A stretch of DNA of 64,000 nucleotides from Geodermatophilaceae bacterium URHB0062. GTDB lineage: Bacteria > Actinomycetota > Actinomycetes > Mycobacteriales > Geodermatophilaceae. Both the position numbers and the translations under genes were made by a program. The stretch lies in NCBI GenBank assembly GCA_000620185.1, contig KK211087.1, positions 487,987-551,986 of the forward strand, written 5' to 3'. This document shows, piece after piece, positions 33,175-41,966 of the stretch. The notes under the pieces are model-generated. The model was not told the origin of the DNA, ran no database searches, and saw only the letters and a program-made list of their open reading frames with translations. Numbering within the stretch: position 1 is the stretch's first letter; every line of letters begins with the position of its first letter.

Positions 33175-35100
33175 ATGACGGCTGGAGCGGTCGTGCCCGC
33201 CACCCGGGCCGCGGCGCGCACGGCGGGCATCCGGACCGCGCTGGCGACGGTGTGCCTGTCCGGCACGCTCGAGGACAAGCTGGCCGCGGCCGCGGCCGCG
33301 GGCTTCGACGGCGTGGAGGTCTTCGAGCCCGACTTCGTGGCCTCGCCGTGGTCGGCCGGCGAGGTGCGGGCGCGCTGCGCCGACCTCGGCATGTCGATCG
33401 ACCTGTACCAGCCGTTCCGGGACTTCGACGCCGACGACCCCGAGGTGCTCGCGGCCAACGTGCGGCGGGCCGACCACAAGTTCGACGTGATGGAGAAGCT
33501 CGGCACCGATCTCCTGCTGATCTGCTCCTCGGTGTCGCCGCACGCCCTCGACGACGACGACCGCATCGCCGAGCAGCTGCACCAGCTCGCCGGCCGGGCC
33601 GCCGAGCGAGGCCTCCGGCTCTGCTACGAGGCCCTGGCCTGGGGTCGCTTCGTCAACACCTACGAGCGGTCCTGGGACATCGTGCGGACGGCGGACCACC
33701 CCGCGCTCGGCCTCTGCGTGGACAGCTTCCACATCCTGTCCCGGGGTTCGGACCCCGCGGGCATCGCCGAGATTCCGGGCGAGAAGCTGTTCTTCCTGCA
33801 GCTGGCCGACGCCCCGCACATGACCATGGACGTCCTGCAGTGGAGCCGCCACTACCGCCTGTTCCCCGGCCAGGGTGCCTTCGACCTCTCCGCCTTCCTC
33901 GGCCACGTGCTGACCGCCGGCTACACCGGTCCCCTGTCGCTCGAGGTGTTCAACGACGTCTTCCGTCAGTCGGACCCGGCTCGGGCCGCCGTGGACGCGC
34001 TGCGTTCGCTGCTGGCACTCCAGGAGGAGACCGCCGACCGGCTCTCCCCCGACGCTCGCGCGCGGGCCGGCCTCCTCGAGCTGCCGCACCCGCCCCGGCT
34101 CGGCGGGCACGCCTTCGTCGAGCTCGCCGTCGACGGCGGCTCGACGGGAGCAGTGGAGCGGGCCCTGGAGGCGCTCGGCTTCGCGCGCACGGGACAGCAC
34201 CGGTCGAAGCCGGTGCAGCTGTGGGAGCAGGGGGACTCCCGGGTGCTGCTGAACGCCGGGGCCGGCCGCGCGGGCGCGTCGATCGCGGCGCTCGGGATCG
34301 AGACCGAGGACGCGGTCGCCTCCACCCGACGGGCGCAGGCGCTGCTCTCACCGGTCCTGCCCCGCACCCGCGGGCAGGCGGAGGCGGACCTCTCCGCCGT
34401 GGCCGCCCCCGACGGGACGTCGGTGTTCTTCTGCGCCACCGGAGCGGGCGAGCGGGGCTGGCGCGGCGACTTCACGCCCACCGGAGCCGGCGCGCCCGAC
34501 GGTCCCCCCGTCGGGATCACCCACGTCGACCACGTCGCCCTGGCCCAGCCCTTCGACCACTTCGACGAGGCGGCGCTGTTCTACCGCTCGGTCCTCGGCC
34601 TGCGGCCCCAGCACTCCTCCGAGGTCGCCGCCCCGTTCGGGCTGGTCCGCAACCGCACCGTCTCCGACCAGGCCGGGGCCGTCCGCATCGGGCTCAGCGT
34701 CTCCGTCCTCCGCCGCGGTACCGAGTGGCAACCCGGGGTGACCGACCCCCAGCACGTGGCGTTCGCGTGCCCCGACGCGGTGGCGGCCGCACGCGCGGCA
34801 CGGGCGGCGGGCGCTCCCCTGCTCGACATCCCCGACAACTACTACGACGACCTGGACGCCCGCCTCGCGCCGCCGCCGTCCCTGCTCGCGGAGATGAGGG
34901 AGCTCGGTGTGCTGTACGACCGGGACGCCGACGGCGAGTTCCTGCACTTCTACACCGAGATCCTCGGTGGACGCCTCTTCCTCGAGGTAGTCCAGCGGAT
35001 CGGTGGCTACGCCGGCTACGGCGAGCTGAACTCCCCGGTGCGGATGGCCGCGCACCGCCGGCAGCGTGCCGCATCGGCCTCCGGACGGCGGGACACGTGA
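33175..35100 (+). CDS. Two-domain 3-dehydroshikimate dehydratase (QuiC/QsuB type)
   Basis: A 641-residue fusion. Residues about 20-290 are a sugar-phosphate-isomerase-like TIM barrel with FDGVEVFEPDF, RLCYEALAWGRFVNTYERSWDIV, LCVDSFHILSRG and LSLEVFNDVFRQ. Residues about 300-625 are HPPD-like, with two VOC modules (ITHVDHVALAQ; FYTEILGGRLFLEVVQRIGGY). This architecture is that of QuiC1/QsuB enzymes, which dehydrate 3-dehydroshikimate to protocatechuate. The N-terminal domain is catalytic; the C-terminal domain lacks proven dioxygenase activity in known members. The gene lies near type II dehydroquinase, shikimate dehydrogenase and a carrier, completing a quinate/shikimate pathway. DUF3043 follows with a GTGA overlap. 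Confidence 0.9.
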   Translation: MTAGAVVPATRAAARTAGIRTALATVCLSGTLEDKLAAAAAAGFDGVEVFEPDFVASPWSAGEVRARCADLGMSIDLYQPFRDFDADDPEVLAANVRRADHKFDVMEKLGTDLLLICSSVSPHALDDDDRIAEQLHQLAGRAAERGLRLCYEALAWGRFVNTYERSWDIVRTADHPALGLCVDSFHILSRGSDPAGIAEIPGEKLFFLQLADAPHMTMDVLQWSRHYRLFPGQGAFDLSAFLGHVLTAGYTGPLSLEVFNDVFRQSDPARAAVDALRSLLALQEETADRLSPDARARAGLLELPHPPRLGGHAFVELAVDGGSTGAVERALEALGFARTGQHRSKPVQLWEQGDSRVLLNAGAGRAGASIAALGIETEDAVASTRRAQALLSPVLPRTRGQAEADLSAVAAPDGTSVFFCATGAGERGWRGDFTPTGAGAPDGPPVGITHVDHVALAQPFDHFDEAALFYRSVLGLRPQHSSEVAAPFGLVRNRTVSDQAGAVRIGLSVSVLRRGTEWQPGVTDPQHVAFACPDAVAAARAARAAGAPLLDIPDNYYDDLDARLAPPPSLLAEMRELGVLYDRDADGEFLHFYTEILGGRLFLEVVQRIGGYAGYGELNSPVRMAAHRRQRAASASGRRDT

Positions 35101-35567
35101 GCGGACGGCGCTCCGGAGCTGCACCCGGGACGTCGGGCCCGGCCCGGCGCCCGCCCGATTCGGCCCGGCAGCGTCGGGAGGCGGCCCGCCGGGACCGCGA
35201 TCTCCCGCCCCAGGACCGCGGGCCGGTACGAGCCTTCGTGCGCGACGAGGTGGACGCCCGGCACCGCCTCGTCGGACTCTTCCTGCCCGTGCTCGGGATC
35301 GTGGTCATCTCGGCCTTCGCCCCCGCGTCGAGCTGGCAGCGGAACTCGTTGCTTGTCAGCATGGCCGCACTCGTCGCCATCCTCGGCGACGCCGTCCTCA
35401 TGGGGGTGTCGGTCGTCCGGGCGGCCCGAGCCACGTTCCCGGATGAGGACGTGCCGGCGCTGGCGACCGGCTGGTACGCGTTCCTCCGGGCGCACCGCTC
35501 ACGCAGCGTCCGTCGCCCGGCTCCGCGGGTGGCCCCACGAGGCCGGGACCCACGCCGCCCGCGGTGA
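35097..35567 (+). CDS. DUF3043 membrane protein
   Basis: A 156-residue actinobacterial DUF3043 protein. A basic N-terminal segment (RQRREAARRDRDLPPQDRGP) leads to the family block VRAFVRDEVDARHRLVGLFLPVLGIVVI, then a second helix (LLVSMAALVAILGDAVLMG) and a basic tail. It is predicted to have two membrane helices with cytoplasmic ends. Function unknown. GTG 35097 overlaps the preceding stop (GTGA), so it is translationally coupled to the dehydratase, although DUF3043 is normally a core gene unrelated to aromatics. Confidence 0.83.
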   Translation: MSGRRSGAAPGTSGPARRPPDSARQRREAARRDRDLPPQDRGPVRAFVRDEVDARHRLVGLFLPVLGIVVISAFAPASSWQRNSLLVSMAALVAILGDAVLMGVSVVRAARATFPDEDVPALATGWYAFLRAHRSRSVRRPAPRVAPRGRDPRRPR

Positions 35568-35847
35568 TTCCCCCCACTGCGCCGGCCGGGATCGCCGCTG
35601 CGTGCGGGCGGCGCGGTCCCTGCGGGCCCCTACCTGTTTCCGCTGCTCGGTGCGCCGCCCCGGGCCCGAGGCCGGCTGGGGTCGCCGCGACAGGCGCCGG
35701 TCCCGCTGCGCCGACGGCGTCCGCGCAGGCGGACATCACGGCCGCGAACGGGGTTAACCTCGGCTCAGGCCGGATCCCGCTCAGCTCTTCCGACGACGCC
35801 GACGGGCGGGCACCGGCGATCGTCCGGTTGTGCAGAGGGAAGGTGTC

Positions 35848-36105
35848 ATGTCCATCACGAGGCTCCGAGAACGCGTGAGTGCGCGACTCCTGCGAACCGG
35901 CACCGAACTCGCGATCGACCAGCGGGAGCTGGAGGAGCGGATGGCCGCGGCTGCCGGAGCGGACGGCCGCAGCGCGGCGTACAGCAGCGCGTACGGTGCG
36001 GTCGCCATGGCCCGCTGGGTCGACTCCGCCGTTCTCTGGCTGGGGTGGCGCATCCTGCCGCGCACGACCATGCCGCGCACCACCCCGGAGTACTCGGGGC
36101 AGTAG
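35848..36105 (+). CDS. Small conserved-looking hypothetical protein (85 aa)
   Basis: ATG 35848 follows AGAGGGAAGG and opens 85 codons with strong GC3 bias. The product has a basic N terminus (MSITRLRERVSARLLRTGTELA), an Ala-rich middle (YSSAYGAVAMARWVDSAVLWLGWRILP) with one possible amphipathic or weak membrane helix, and a polar end. No family was recognised. The 280-bp stretch before it (35568-35847) has no convincing gene; it holds a GTTTCCGCT half-site of the recurrent motif at 35636 and is otherwise featureless. Confidence 0.55.
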   Translation: MSITRLRERVSARLLRTGTELAIDQRELEERMAAAAGADGRSAAYSSAYGAVAMARWVDSAVLWLGWRILPRTTMPRTTPEYSGQ

Positions 36106-36116
36106 CTCTCGGTCGG

Positions 36117-37160
36117 TCACGCGAGCTCGACCGGCCGCCCGGTGCGCGCCGACTCCACCACGGCGTCGAGGACGAGCAGGCTCGCGAGCCCGTCCCGGCC
36201 GCTGCAGATGGGGTCGACCTCGCCGCGGATGACGTCGGCGAAGTGTGCGATCTGGTTGGCCAGCGGATCGCTGCGCTCCACCTCGAGCATCGAGGTCTCG
36301 AACGGCTCCCACCAGGAACGCTCGCCCTCGTAGACCCTGAGCCGCATCGTGGGGACCGACAGGGATCCGCGCGTGCCGGCCAGGTGGTAGCAGTCCTCGT
36401 CCGGATAGGCGGCGTACGTCGTGTTCTCCAGCGACGTCTGCTCCCAGGACCGCGGCGACGCGGCGGTGTCCGAGAGCAGGAACGTGCCCAGCGCCCCGGA
36501 GGCGAACGTGAGGATCATGGCCGCGGTGTCCTCGACCTCGAACCCGCGGGTCGCCGACGACGTCGTGGCCTGCACCCGGACGACGTCCCCGACCAGGGAC
36601 TGCAGGTTGTTGATCTCGTGGATGAGGTTGAGCAGGATCGGGCCACCGCCCGGCCGCCTGCGCCAGCCGTCGCCGACGTCGAAGTAGTCGTCCGGCTTGT
36701 AGAAGAGCGCCGTGCCGACCACGGCGACGATCGCCCCGAGGACGCCGCTGCGCACGACCTCGCGCGCCCGGGACATGATCGGGCTGTAGTTGCGGTGGTG
36801 CCCGGTCAGCAGCGGGACCCCGGCCGCTTCCGCGGCCTCGACCAGCCGGCGGGCCCCCTCGACCGTGTGCCCGATCGGCTTCTCGACGAGGACCGGTACG
36901 CGCGCCGCGACGGACTCCAGCCCGCCGTCGACGTGCAGTCGGTTCGGCGTGGCGAGCACGACGCCGTCCGGCCGGTCGGTCTCGAACATCTCGGCCAGGG
37001 ACCGGTACAGCGGGACGCCGAACTTCCCCGCCACCTCGGGTGCACCCGGCCCCGGGTCGACGATCGACGCCAGCTCCGCCGAGCTGCCGGCGTCGATCTC
37101 CTCGATGTGCCGCCGGCCGATCAGGCCCGCGCCGGCGACCGCGATCCTGACGGGCACCAT
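36117..37160 (-). CDS. Gfo/Idh/MocA-family oxidoreductase
   Basis: A 347-residue NAD(P)-dependent dehydrogenase. The Rossmann loop is VAGAGLIGRRH (about residues 8-18). VLATPNRLH and the conserved VEKPIGHT (catalytic Lys) follow. The C-terminal alpha/beta domain has GGGPILLNLIHEINNLQ. Relatives oxidise inositols, sugars and glucose-fructose, and the family also contains LigC, the 4-carboxy-2-hydroxymuconate semialdehyde dehydrogenase. Directly downstream of aroQ in the carrier/dehydroquinase operon, it may be a quinate or shikimate dehydrogenase variant. ATG 37160 is 5 bp after the aroQ stop. Confidence 0.82.
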   Translation of the reverse strand: MVPVRIAVAGAGLIGRRHIEEIDAGSSAELASIVDPGPGAPEVAGKFGVPLYRSLAEMFETDRPDGVVLATPNRLHVDGGLESVAARVPVLVEKPIGHTVEGARRLVEAAEAAGVPLLTGHHRNYSPIMSRAREVVRSGVLGAIVAVVGTALFYKPDDYFDVGDGWRRRPGGGPILLNLIHEINNLQSLVGDVVRVQATTSSATRGFEVEDTAAMILTFASGALGTFLLSDTAASPRSWEQTSLENTTYAAYPDEDCYHLAGTRGSLSVPTMRLRVYEGERSWWEPFETSMLEVERSDPLANQIAHFADVIRGEVDPICSGRDGLASLLVLDAVVESARTGRPVELA

Positions 37161-37165
37161 GGCGG

Positions 37166-37624
37166 TCAGTTGCCGTGCTGCGACAGCTGGTGCAGCGCGT
37201 TGATCGCCATGGGGTAGCCCTGCACGCCGAAGCCGACGATGATCCCGCGGGCGACCGGCGAGATGAACGAGTGGTGCCGGAACTCCTCGCGCTTGTGCAC
37301 GTTCGAGATGTGCAGCTCGATCACCGGGAGCTCCGCGCCCTCGATGGCGTCGTGCAGCGCGACGGAGGTGTGGGTGTGCGCCCCGGGGTTGTAGACGGCG
37401 CCGATGGAGTTGCCGGCCTTGACCTCACGCCCGAACTCGTGGATCCAGTCGATGAGCTGGCCCTCGTGGTTCGACTGCCGGAACACCAGCTCCAGGTCGA
37501 GCTTGTCCGCCTCCGACTGGCACATCTTCTCCACGTCGGCGAGCGAGGTGTTGCCGTAGACCTCGGGCTTGCGGGTGCCGAGGAGGTTCAGGTTCGGGCC
37601 GTTGAGCACGAGCACTGTCGTCAT
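37166..37624 (-). CDS. aroQ: Type II 3-dehydroquinate dehydratase
   Basis: A 152-residue type II dehydroquinase with intact active site: [17 protein letters not shown] (Arg18, Tyr23), [16 protein letters not shown] (Asn and His), and [17 protein letters not shown]. It interconverts 3-dehydroquinate and 3-dehydroshikimate as a dodecamer. The location between a carrier gene and a Gfo/Idh oxidoreductase, away from an aroB/aroC cluster, suggests a catabolic role in quinate use (QsuC-like) rather than chorismate synthesis. A strong hairpin separates it from the upstream carrier gene. Confidence 0.95.
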   Translation of the reverse strand: MTTVLVLNGPNLNLLGTRKPEVYGNTSLADVEKMCQSEADKLDLELVFRQSNHEGQLIDWIHEFGREVKAGNSIGAVYNPGAHTHTSVALHDAIEGAELPVIELHISNVHKREEFRHHSFISPVARGIIVGFGVQGYPMAINALHQLSQHGN

Positions 37625-37652
37625 GGGAACTCTCCCGGTGGTGCACGAGCGT

Positions 37653-37685
37653 GCGGCCGGGCCGACGGTTCGTCGGCCCGGCCGC
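37653..37685 (-). terminator. Strong hairpin between the carrier gene and aroQ
   Basis: GCGGCCGGGCCGACG (37653-37667) pairs perfectly with 37671-37685 over 15 bp, loop GTT. There is no T-run. Lying between two co-directional genes, it may attenuate aroQ expression relative to the carrier or protect the upstream mRNA from 3' decay. Confidence 0.6.
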
Positions 37686-37705
37686 GGCGGACAGGGGTGT
37701 GCGGG

Positions 37706-39103
37706 TCAGACGGAGGCTTCCTGACGGATGCGCTCGTACTCCTCGCGCGGCACCTCGGGCGCGTCCTTGCGACCCAGGTCGTCGAGGTGCACGCGGTAGG
37801 TCTCCCGCGCCGAGAACGCCGCGATCGCCGCGATGATCCCGATGCCGAAGGTCCAGCTCCCGACGATCAGCGGCACGTTCGAGCCGCCGGGGGCCACCTC
37901 CGCATAGATGGCCGGCAGGAAGGCGGTGATCAAGGTGCCGATGTTCTGCGACACGGCGAAGCCGGTCACACGGGTCTTCGTCGGGAAGAGCTCCTGGTAG
38001 AAGGACGGGAAGACGGCGTTGTAGCCCTGGTAGACGATGCCCCACATGAGGATCGCGAGCACGAAGGCCAGCGCCGCGTTCCCCTGGCTGATCGCCCACA
38101 GGTAGGCGTAGGACAGCGCGGTCGAGCCCAGCGCCCCGACGATGATGCAGGGCCGACGCCCGATCCTGTCGGACAGACTGCCGACGAACGGGATCAGCGC
38201 GACCGCGACGATGTTGCCCGACACCGAGATCCACAGGTACATCGTCGTGCTGAAGCCGATCCCGTACGTGTCGCTCGTCGCGTACGCCGCCCCGAAGACC
38301 GTCGCGGCCGTCGGCACCGCGTTCATCAGCGCCATGCAGATCACGCGGAGCATGTCCGAACCGTTCTCGCGGACCACGACGGCGATGGGCGCCCCCGGAA
38401 CCTCGCCCTCCTCGGCCTCCTCCTGGAACGCCGGTGTCTCGTCGACCTTCCGCCGGACCATGTACCCGGCGAAGACGACGAACGCGCTCAGGGCGAACGG
38501 GATCCGCCAGCCCCAGCTGAGGAAGGCGTCCTCGGACAGGATCGCCGACAGCGGCAGGAACACCGCGGCCGCCAGGATCTGGCCCGCCTGCACACCCTGC
38601 AGCGAGAAGCTCGCGTAGTACCCCCGCCGGCCGAACGGCGAGTGTTCCAGGATCATCGCGCTCGCACCGGAGATCTCCCCGCCCACCGCGAAGCCCTGGA
38701 TCAGGCGCAGGCAGACGAGCAGGATCGGGGCGAGGATGCCGACGGAGGCGTAGGTGGGCAGCAGCGCGACGAGGAACGTCGAACCGCCCATCAGCAGCAT
38801 GCAGAGGACCAGCACGTTCTTGCGGCCGTGCGTGTCACCCCAGTGTCCGAGGACGAACGCGCCGATCGGCCGCGCGACGTAGCCGACCCCGTAGGTCAGG
38901 AACGACACGATCAGGGCGAACTTCGGGTCCTCCGCGTCGTACATGATGCTCGGGAAGACCAGCGCCGCGGCCTGGGCGTAGATGAAGAAGTCGTAGTACT
39001 CGAGGGCACTGCCCATCCAGCCGCTCGCCGCGGCCTTCCTGGGCGTCTTGACGTGCGCGCTGGGCTCGTGCGAACCGGGGGGCTCGACGATCTCGTCCCG
39101 CAT
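37706..39103 (-). CDS. MFS metabolite:H+ symporter (shikimate/quinate-type carrier)
   Basis: A 465-residue metabolite:H+ symporter-type MFS with 12 helices. Family blocks are SALEYYDFFIYAQAAALVFP in helix 1, RPIGAFVLGHWGDTHGRKNVL (motif A) and LRLIQGFAVGGEISGASAMILEH in helix 4. This is the subfamily of ShiA, KgtP and ProP. By context with dehydroquinase, dehydroshikimate dehydratase and shikimate dehydrogenase, uptake of shikimate or quinate is most likely. An IclR-motif site is 93 bp upstream. Transcription probably continues through a hairpin into aroQ and the Gfo/Idh gene. Confidence 0.88.
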   Translation of the reverse strand: MRDEIVEPPGSHEPSAHVKTPRKAAASGWMGSALEYYDFFIYAQAAALVFPSIMYDAEDPKFALIVSFLTYGVGYVARPIGAFVLGHWGDTHGRKNVLVLCMLLMGGSTFLVALLPTYASVGILAPILLVCLRLIQGFAVGGEISGASAMILEHSPFGRRGYYASFSLQGVQAGQILAAAVFLPLSAILSEDAFLSWGWRIPFALSAFVVFAGYMVRRKVDETPAFQEEAEEGEVPGAPIAVVVRENGSDMLRVICMALMNAVPTAATVFGAAYATSDTYGIGFSTTMYLWISVSGNIVAVALIPFVGSLSDRIGRRPCIIVGALGSTALSYAYLWAISQGNAALAFVLAILMWGIVYQGYNAVFPSFYQELFPTKTRVTGFAVSQNIGTLITAFLPAIYAEVAPGGSNVPLIVGSWTFGIGIIAAIAAFSARETYRVHLDDLGRKDAPEVPREEYERIRQEASV

Positions 39104-39195
39104 GGGGCCTCCTCACGACGGATCGCCGCGTCTCCGGCGGCGCTGTGGGGCAAGTGCAGCGCTCGCTCCCGCGGGGGGCAACCCGTTGATCGGTC

Positions 39196-39210
39196 GTTTC
39201 CGCTGAACGG
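39196..39210 (+). promoter_or_regulatory. IclR-type operator candidate upstream of the carrier gene
   Basis: GTTTCCGCTGAACGG has a perfect left half of the recurrent motif (GTTTCCGCT). It lies 93 bp upstream of the carrier start (39103). The 186-bp gap 39104-39289 shows nothing else clear. Confidence 0.45.
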
Positions 39211-39289
39211 CACCGGTGCACCGATCCGTGATCTGCGCGTGACCGACCGTCCCCTGGGACGCGCGCCGCGGACGGGCACCGGAGACCGG

Positions 39290-39466
39290 TCAGTGCATCC
39301 TCGTCCGCAGGAAGAGGTTGACGGCGAGGCCCACGGCGCCCAGGACCGCGAAGATCCACCCCAGCGCAGCGGCGTCCGTCCCGCTCCTGGTCAGGCCCAG
39401 GTAGACCCCGAAGATCATCACGATCGCGCTGGCGACGATCGACACCGTGACCTGGGTGCGTCCCAT
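39290..39466 (-). CDS. 58-aa membrane protein downstream of NDH-2
   Basis: ATG 39466 lies 9 bp after the NDH-2 stop and opens a 58-codon frame ending at TGA 39290. The product has two clear membrane helices, VSIVASAIVMIFGVYLGL (about residues 8-25) and GWIFAVLGAVGLAVNLFL (about 36-53), joined by a polar loop, with a basic end (RTRMH). Codon use is typical of the genome. No family was recognised. The position suggests co-translation with NDH-2 and possibly a role in anchoring or modulating it. Confidence 0.65.
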   Translation of the reverse strand: MGRTQVTVSIVASAIVMIFGVYLGLTRSGTDAAALGWIFAVLGAVGLAVNLFLRTRMH

Positions 39467-39475
39467 GGGGCGCGG

Positions 39476-40876
39476 CTAGCCGGCTTCCTGCCGGACCGGC
39501 TGCCCGGGGGGCGGTGCGTCCGCCGTCGCCGGCGCCGAGGGGTTCCGCCGCTCGGCGACGTGGTCCTGGGTCTGCTCGTTCGCCTGCTCGAAGGTGATGA
39601 TGCGATGCCCGCGGTTCTTGGTGAACACCAGCGCGCGCAGCCAGGTGTAGAGCGTGCCGAGCCGGTTGCCCCAGCCGATCAGGTACAGCACGTGGATGAA
39701 GCCCCACATCAGGTAGGCGAGGAAACCGGTGACCTTCATCCCGAAGGCGTCGGCGACGGCCGACTTGTAGCCGATCGTCGCCATGCTGCCCTTGTCGAAG
39801 TACTTGAACGGCTCGATGTGTTCGTCCCCCGCGAGCCGGCTCTTGATCAGCTTGCCGACGTACTTGCCCTCCTGCATCGCGGGCTGGGCGATCCCGGGCA
39901 ACTTGTTCAGCGAGACCATGTCTCCGACCGCGAACACCTCGGGATGTCCCGGGAGGGAGCAGTCGGGATTGACGACGATCCGACCGGCACGGTCGGTCTC
40001 CGCGCCACTGCCCTCGGCCAGCAGCCCGGCCAGCGGCGAGGCCGCGACCCCGGCGGCCCAGATCCGGGTTCGCGTGCGGATCGTCTCCTCGCCGTCGGCC
40101 CCCTTCACCGTGACGGAGCGGTCGTCCATCCCGACGGCGAGCGCCCCGGTGCGGATCTCCACGCCCATCTTCTCGAGCCGCCGATGGGTGTATGCCTGCA
40201 GCTTGGGTGCGAACGGCGGGAGGACCGACGGCGCACCCTCGAGCAGCATGATGCGCGCCTCACGGGTGTCGATGGACCGGTAGTCGCGTGGCAGAACGGT
40301 GTGCGCGAGCTCGGCGACCTGGCCCACCAGCTCGACGCCGGTGGGGCCGGCGCCGATCACCACGAACGTGAGCCATTCGGCACGTTCCTCCGGGTCCGTG
40401 GACAGTTCGGCCATCTCGAACGCCGACAGGATGCGGTCGCGCAGGTATCGGGCGTCCTCGATCGTCTTCATGCCCGGTGCGAACTGGGCGAAGTCGTCGC
40501 GGCCGAAGTACGAGTGCGTGGCCCCGGCGGCCACGACCAGGAAGTCGTAGGGCAGGTCGACCGGCCGGCCGTCGGGACCCTCGGCGTGCACCATGCGGCG
40601 CTCGAGGTCGAGGGTGTGCACGTCGGCGAGCAGCGCCCGCGCGTTGCGCTGTTTCTTGATCACGCTGCGCAGCGCCGGTGCGATCAGCCCGGGCGGGAGG
40701 ATGCCCGCGGCCACCTGGTACAGCAGCGGCTGGAAGAGGTGGTGGTTGGTCCGGTCGACCACCGTCACGTCCACGGCGGCGTGCTCCAGCGCCCGGACGG
40801 CGTTGAGGCCGCCGAAGCCACCTCCGACGACGACCACGCGCGGCCGGTCCGCGGCGCGCGTCTCGAGTTCGCTCAC
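39476..40876 (-). CDS. ndh: Type II NADH dehydrogenase (NDH-2)
   Basis: A 466-residue NDH-2, which oxidises NADH and reduces quinone without proton pumping. FAD motif is VVVVGGGFGGLNAVRAL (about 14-30); the NADH motif is FVVIGAGPTGVELVGQVAEL (about 172-191); the quinone-side block AQPAMQEGKYVGKLI is typical of the family. GDMVSL marks the late FAD motif. The C-terminal region (about 385-430) has the membrane-anchoring hydrophobic helices of actinobacterial Ndh. GTG 40876 overlaps the MBL stop (GTGA). It lies in a minus-strand run with shikimate dehydrogenase and an MBL hydrolase, so it could recycle NADH made in catabolism. Confidence 0.93.
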   Translation of the reverse strand: MSELETRAADRPRVVVVGGGFGGLNAVRALEHAAVDVTVVDRTNHHLFQPLLYQVAAGILPPGLIAPALRSVIKKQRNARALLADVHTLDLERRMVHAEGPDGRPVDLPYDFLVVAAGATHSYFGRDDFAQFAPGMKTIEDARYLRDRILSAFEMAELSTDPEERAEWLTFVVIGAGPTGVELVGQVAELAHTVLPRDYRSIDTREARIMLLEGAPSVLPPFAPKLQAYTHRRLEKMGVEIRTGALAVGMDDRSVTVKGADGEETIRTRTRIWAAGVAASPLAGLLAEGSGAETDRAGRIVVNPDCSLPGHPEVFAVGDMVSLNKLPGIAQPAMQEGKYVGKLIKSRLAGDEHIEPFKYFDKGSMATIGYKSAVADAFGMKVTGFLAYLMWGFIHVLYLIGWGNRLGTLYTWLRALVFTKNRGHRIITFEQANEQTQDHVAERRNPSAPATADAPPPGQPVRQEAG

Positions 40877-41937
40877 GGGGTTCCCTCCCCACTCTCGGTC
40901 TTCGACCAGAGGAAGACCCCGTCCGGTCGTCTCGTTCGGGCCAGCACCCCGCGCGCCTCGTGGTAGGCGAGGTAGGCCAGCACCTCCGCCATCGCGAAGT
41001 GCCGCTGGGCGGCGGTCAGCCGGGCTCCGCCGAACACGTCGGCCGTCAGCTCCGGAACGGTGCGCGCACGCCCCTCGACCAGCTCGCGCACCTGGGCCAG
41101 CCGTCGGCGCTTGCCCGCGGCGATCGTCTCCGCCCGCCGCGCCCCGTCGCGGAACGGCGTCCCGTGGCCCGGCAGCACCAGCGCGGGCTGCAGCGCGCCA
41201 ACGCGGTCGAGCGACGCCAGGTAGGACCCCATGGGGTCGGTCTCGAAACCCCGCTCGAAGGTCACCGGGGGCGAGACCACCTGCAGGAGGTGGTCACCGG
41301 AGCAGAGCAGCCGCTCCTCGGCGTTCCACAGGCAGATGTGACCCGGCGAGTGCCCCGGGGTGTGCACGACCTCCCAGGTGCGCCCGCCCACCGCCAGGCG
41401 CTCGCCGCCGTCGAGCAGCGTCGACGGGCGGCCGATCGACGGCATGACGGGCAGCCAGTCGCGCAGGCCCTCGGAGGTCTCGGTCAGCTCCCGACCGAAG
41501 AGCCCGTGGTCGGCGAGCATGAGGGTGCGACGGTCGATCGCCTCGTCGGGGTCGGCGTACTTCGCCAGGTCGACGTCGGTGCGGCGGTGCATCCAGAGGT
41601 CGGCGCCGCTGCGCCGCACCACCTCGCCGGCGATGCCGAAGTGGTCGATGTGCGCGTGGGTGACGATGAGCCGTTCGAGACGGTCGAGGCTCCCGCCGAC
41701 GGCGGCCAGCGCGGCGGCGAGCGCCTCGGTGCCGTCCGCCGCGGTGTCCGGCCGGGACGCGTCGTCCCCCGGATGGCCGTGCGCGGCGGCGATCCCGCAG
41801 TCGACGAGCGTGTCGGCGTCGTCCCCGCGCAGGAGGTAGGCGCTCACCGTCGGGACGCCGTGGATGCCGAGGGGCAGCGCGAGCCGGAAGAGTCCCGGCA
41901 CCACCTCCGAGACGTCCGCGCCCGGGACCGATCCCAT
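40873..41937 (-). CDS. MBL-fold metallo-hydrolase
   Basis: A 354-residue metallo-beta-lactamase-fold hydrolase. The metal site is THAHIDHFG (HxHxDH, about 95-103), then HTPGHSPGHICLW, CSGDHLL and LPGHGTPF, which provide the remaining ligands. The C-terminal domain (about 265-354) has the helical winged region (HFAMAEVLAYLAYHEARG) of glyoxalase II/LACTB2-like proteins. The substrate is probably a thioester or lactone. A paralogue lies at 56652-57683. It overlaps the following NDH-2 start and lies 29 bp after the shikimate dehydrogenase stop, forming one transcription unit. Confidence 0.88.
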   Translation of the reverse strand: MGSVPGADVSEVVPGLFRLALPLGIHGVPTVSAYLLRGDDADTLVDCGIAAAHGHPGDDASRPDTAADGTEALAAALAAVGGSLDRLERLIVTHAHIDHFGIAGEVVRRSGADLWMHRRTDVDLAKYADPDEAIDRRTLMLADHGLFGRELTETSEGLRDWLPVMPSIGRPSTLLDGGERLAVGGRTWEVVHTPGHSPGHICLWNAEERLLCSGDHLLQVVSPPVTFERGFETDPMGSYLASLDRVGALQPALVLPGHGTPFRDGARRAETIAAGKRRRLAQVRELVEGRARTVPELTADVFGGARLTAAQRHFAMAEVLAYLAYHEARGVLARTRRPDGVFLWSKTESGEGTP

Positions 41938-41966
41938 CAGGGATCCGGTCGCCGCCGGCCCCCCGG

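Noticed and set aside
36117..37160. Assignment of the Gfo/Idh protein as LigC
   Set aside because: LigC belongs to this family, but the gene is in the dehydroquinase operon rather than with ligAB, and the sequence alone does not show LigC-specific residues. Left as a general family call.
37175..40966. Plus-strand open frame of about 1,260 codons
   Set aside because: It is antisense to aroQ, the carrier and NDH-2 and shows only His/Arg/Gly-rich low-complexity sequence.
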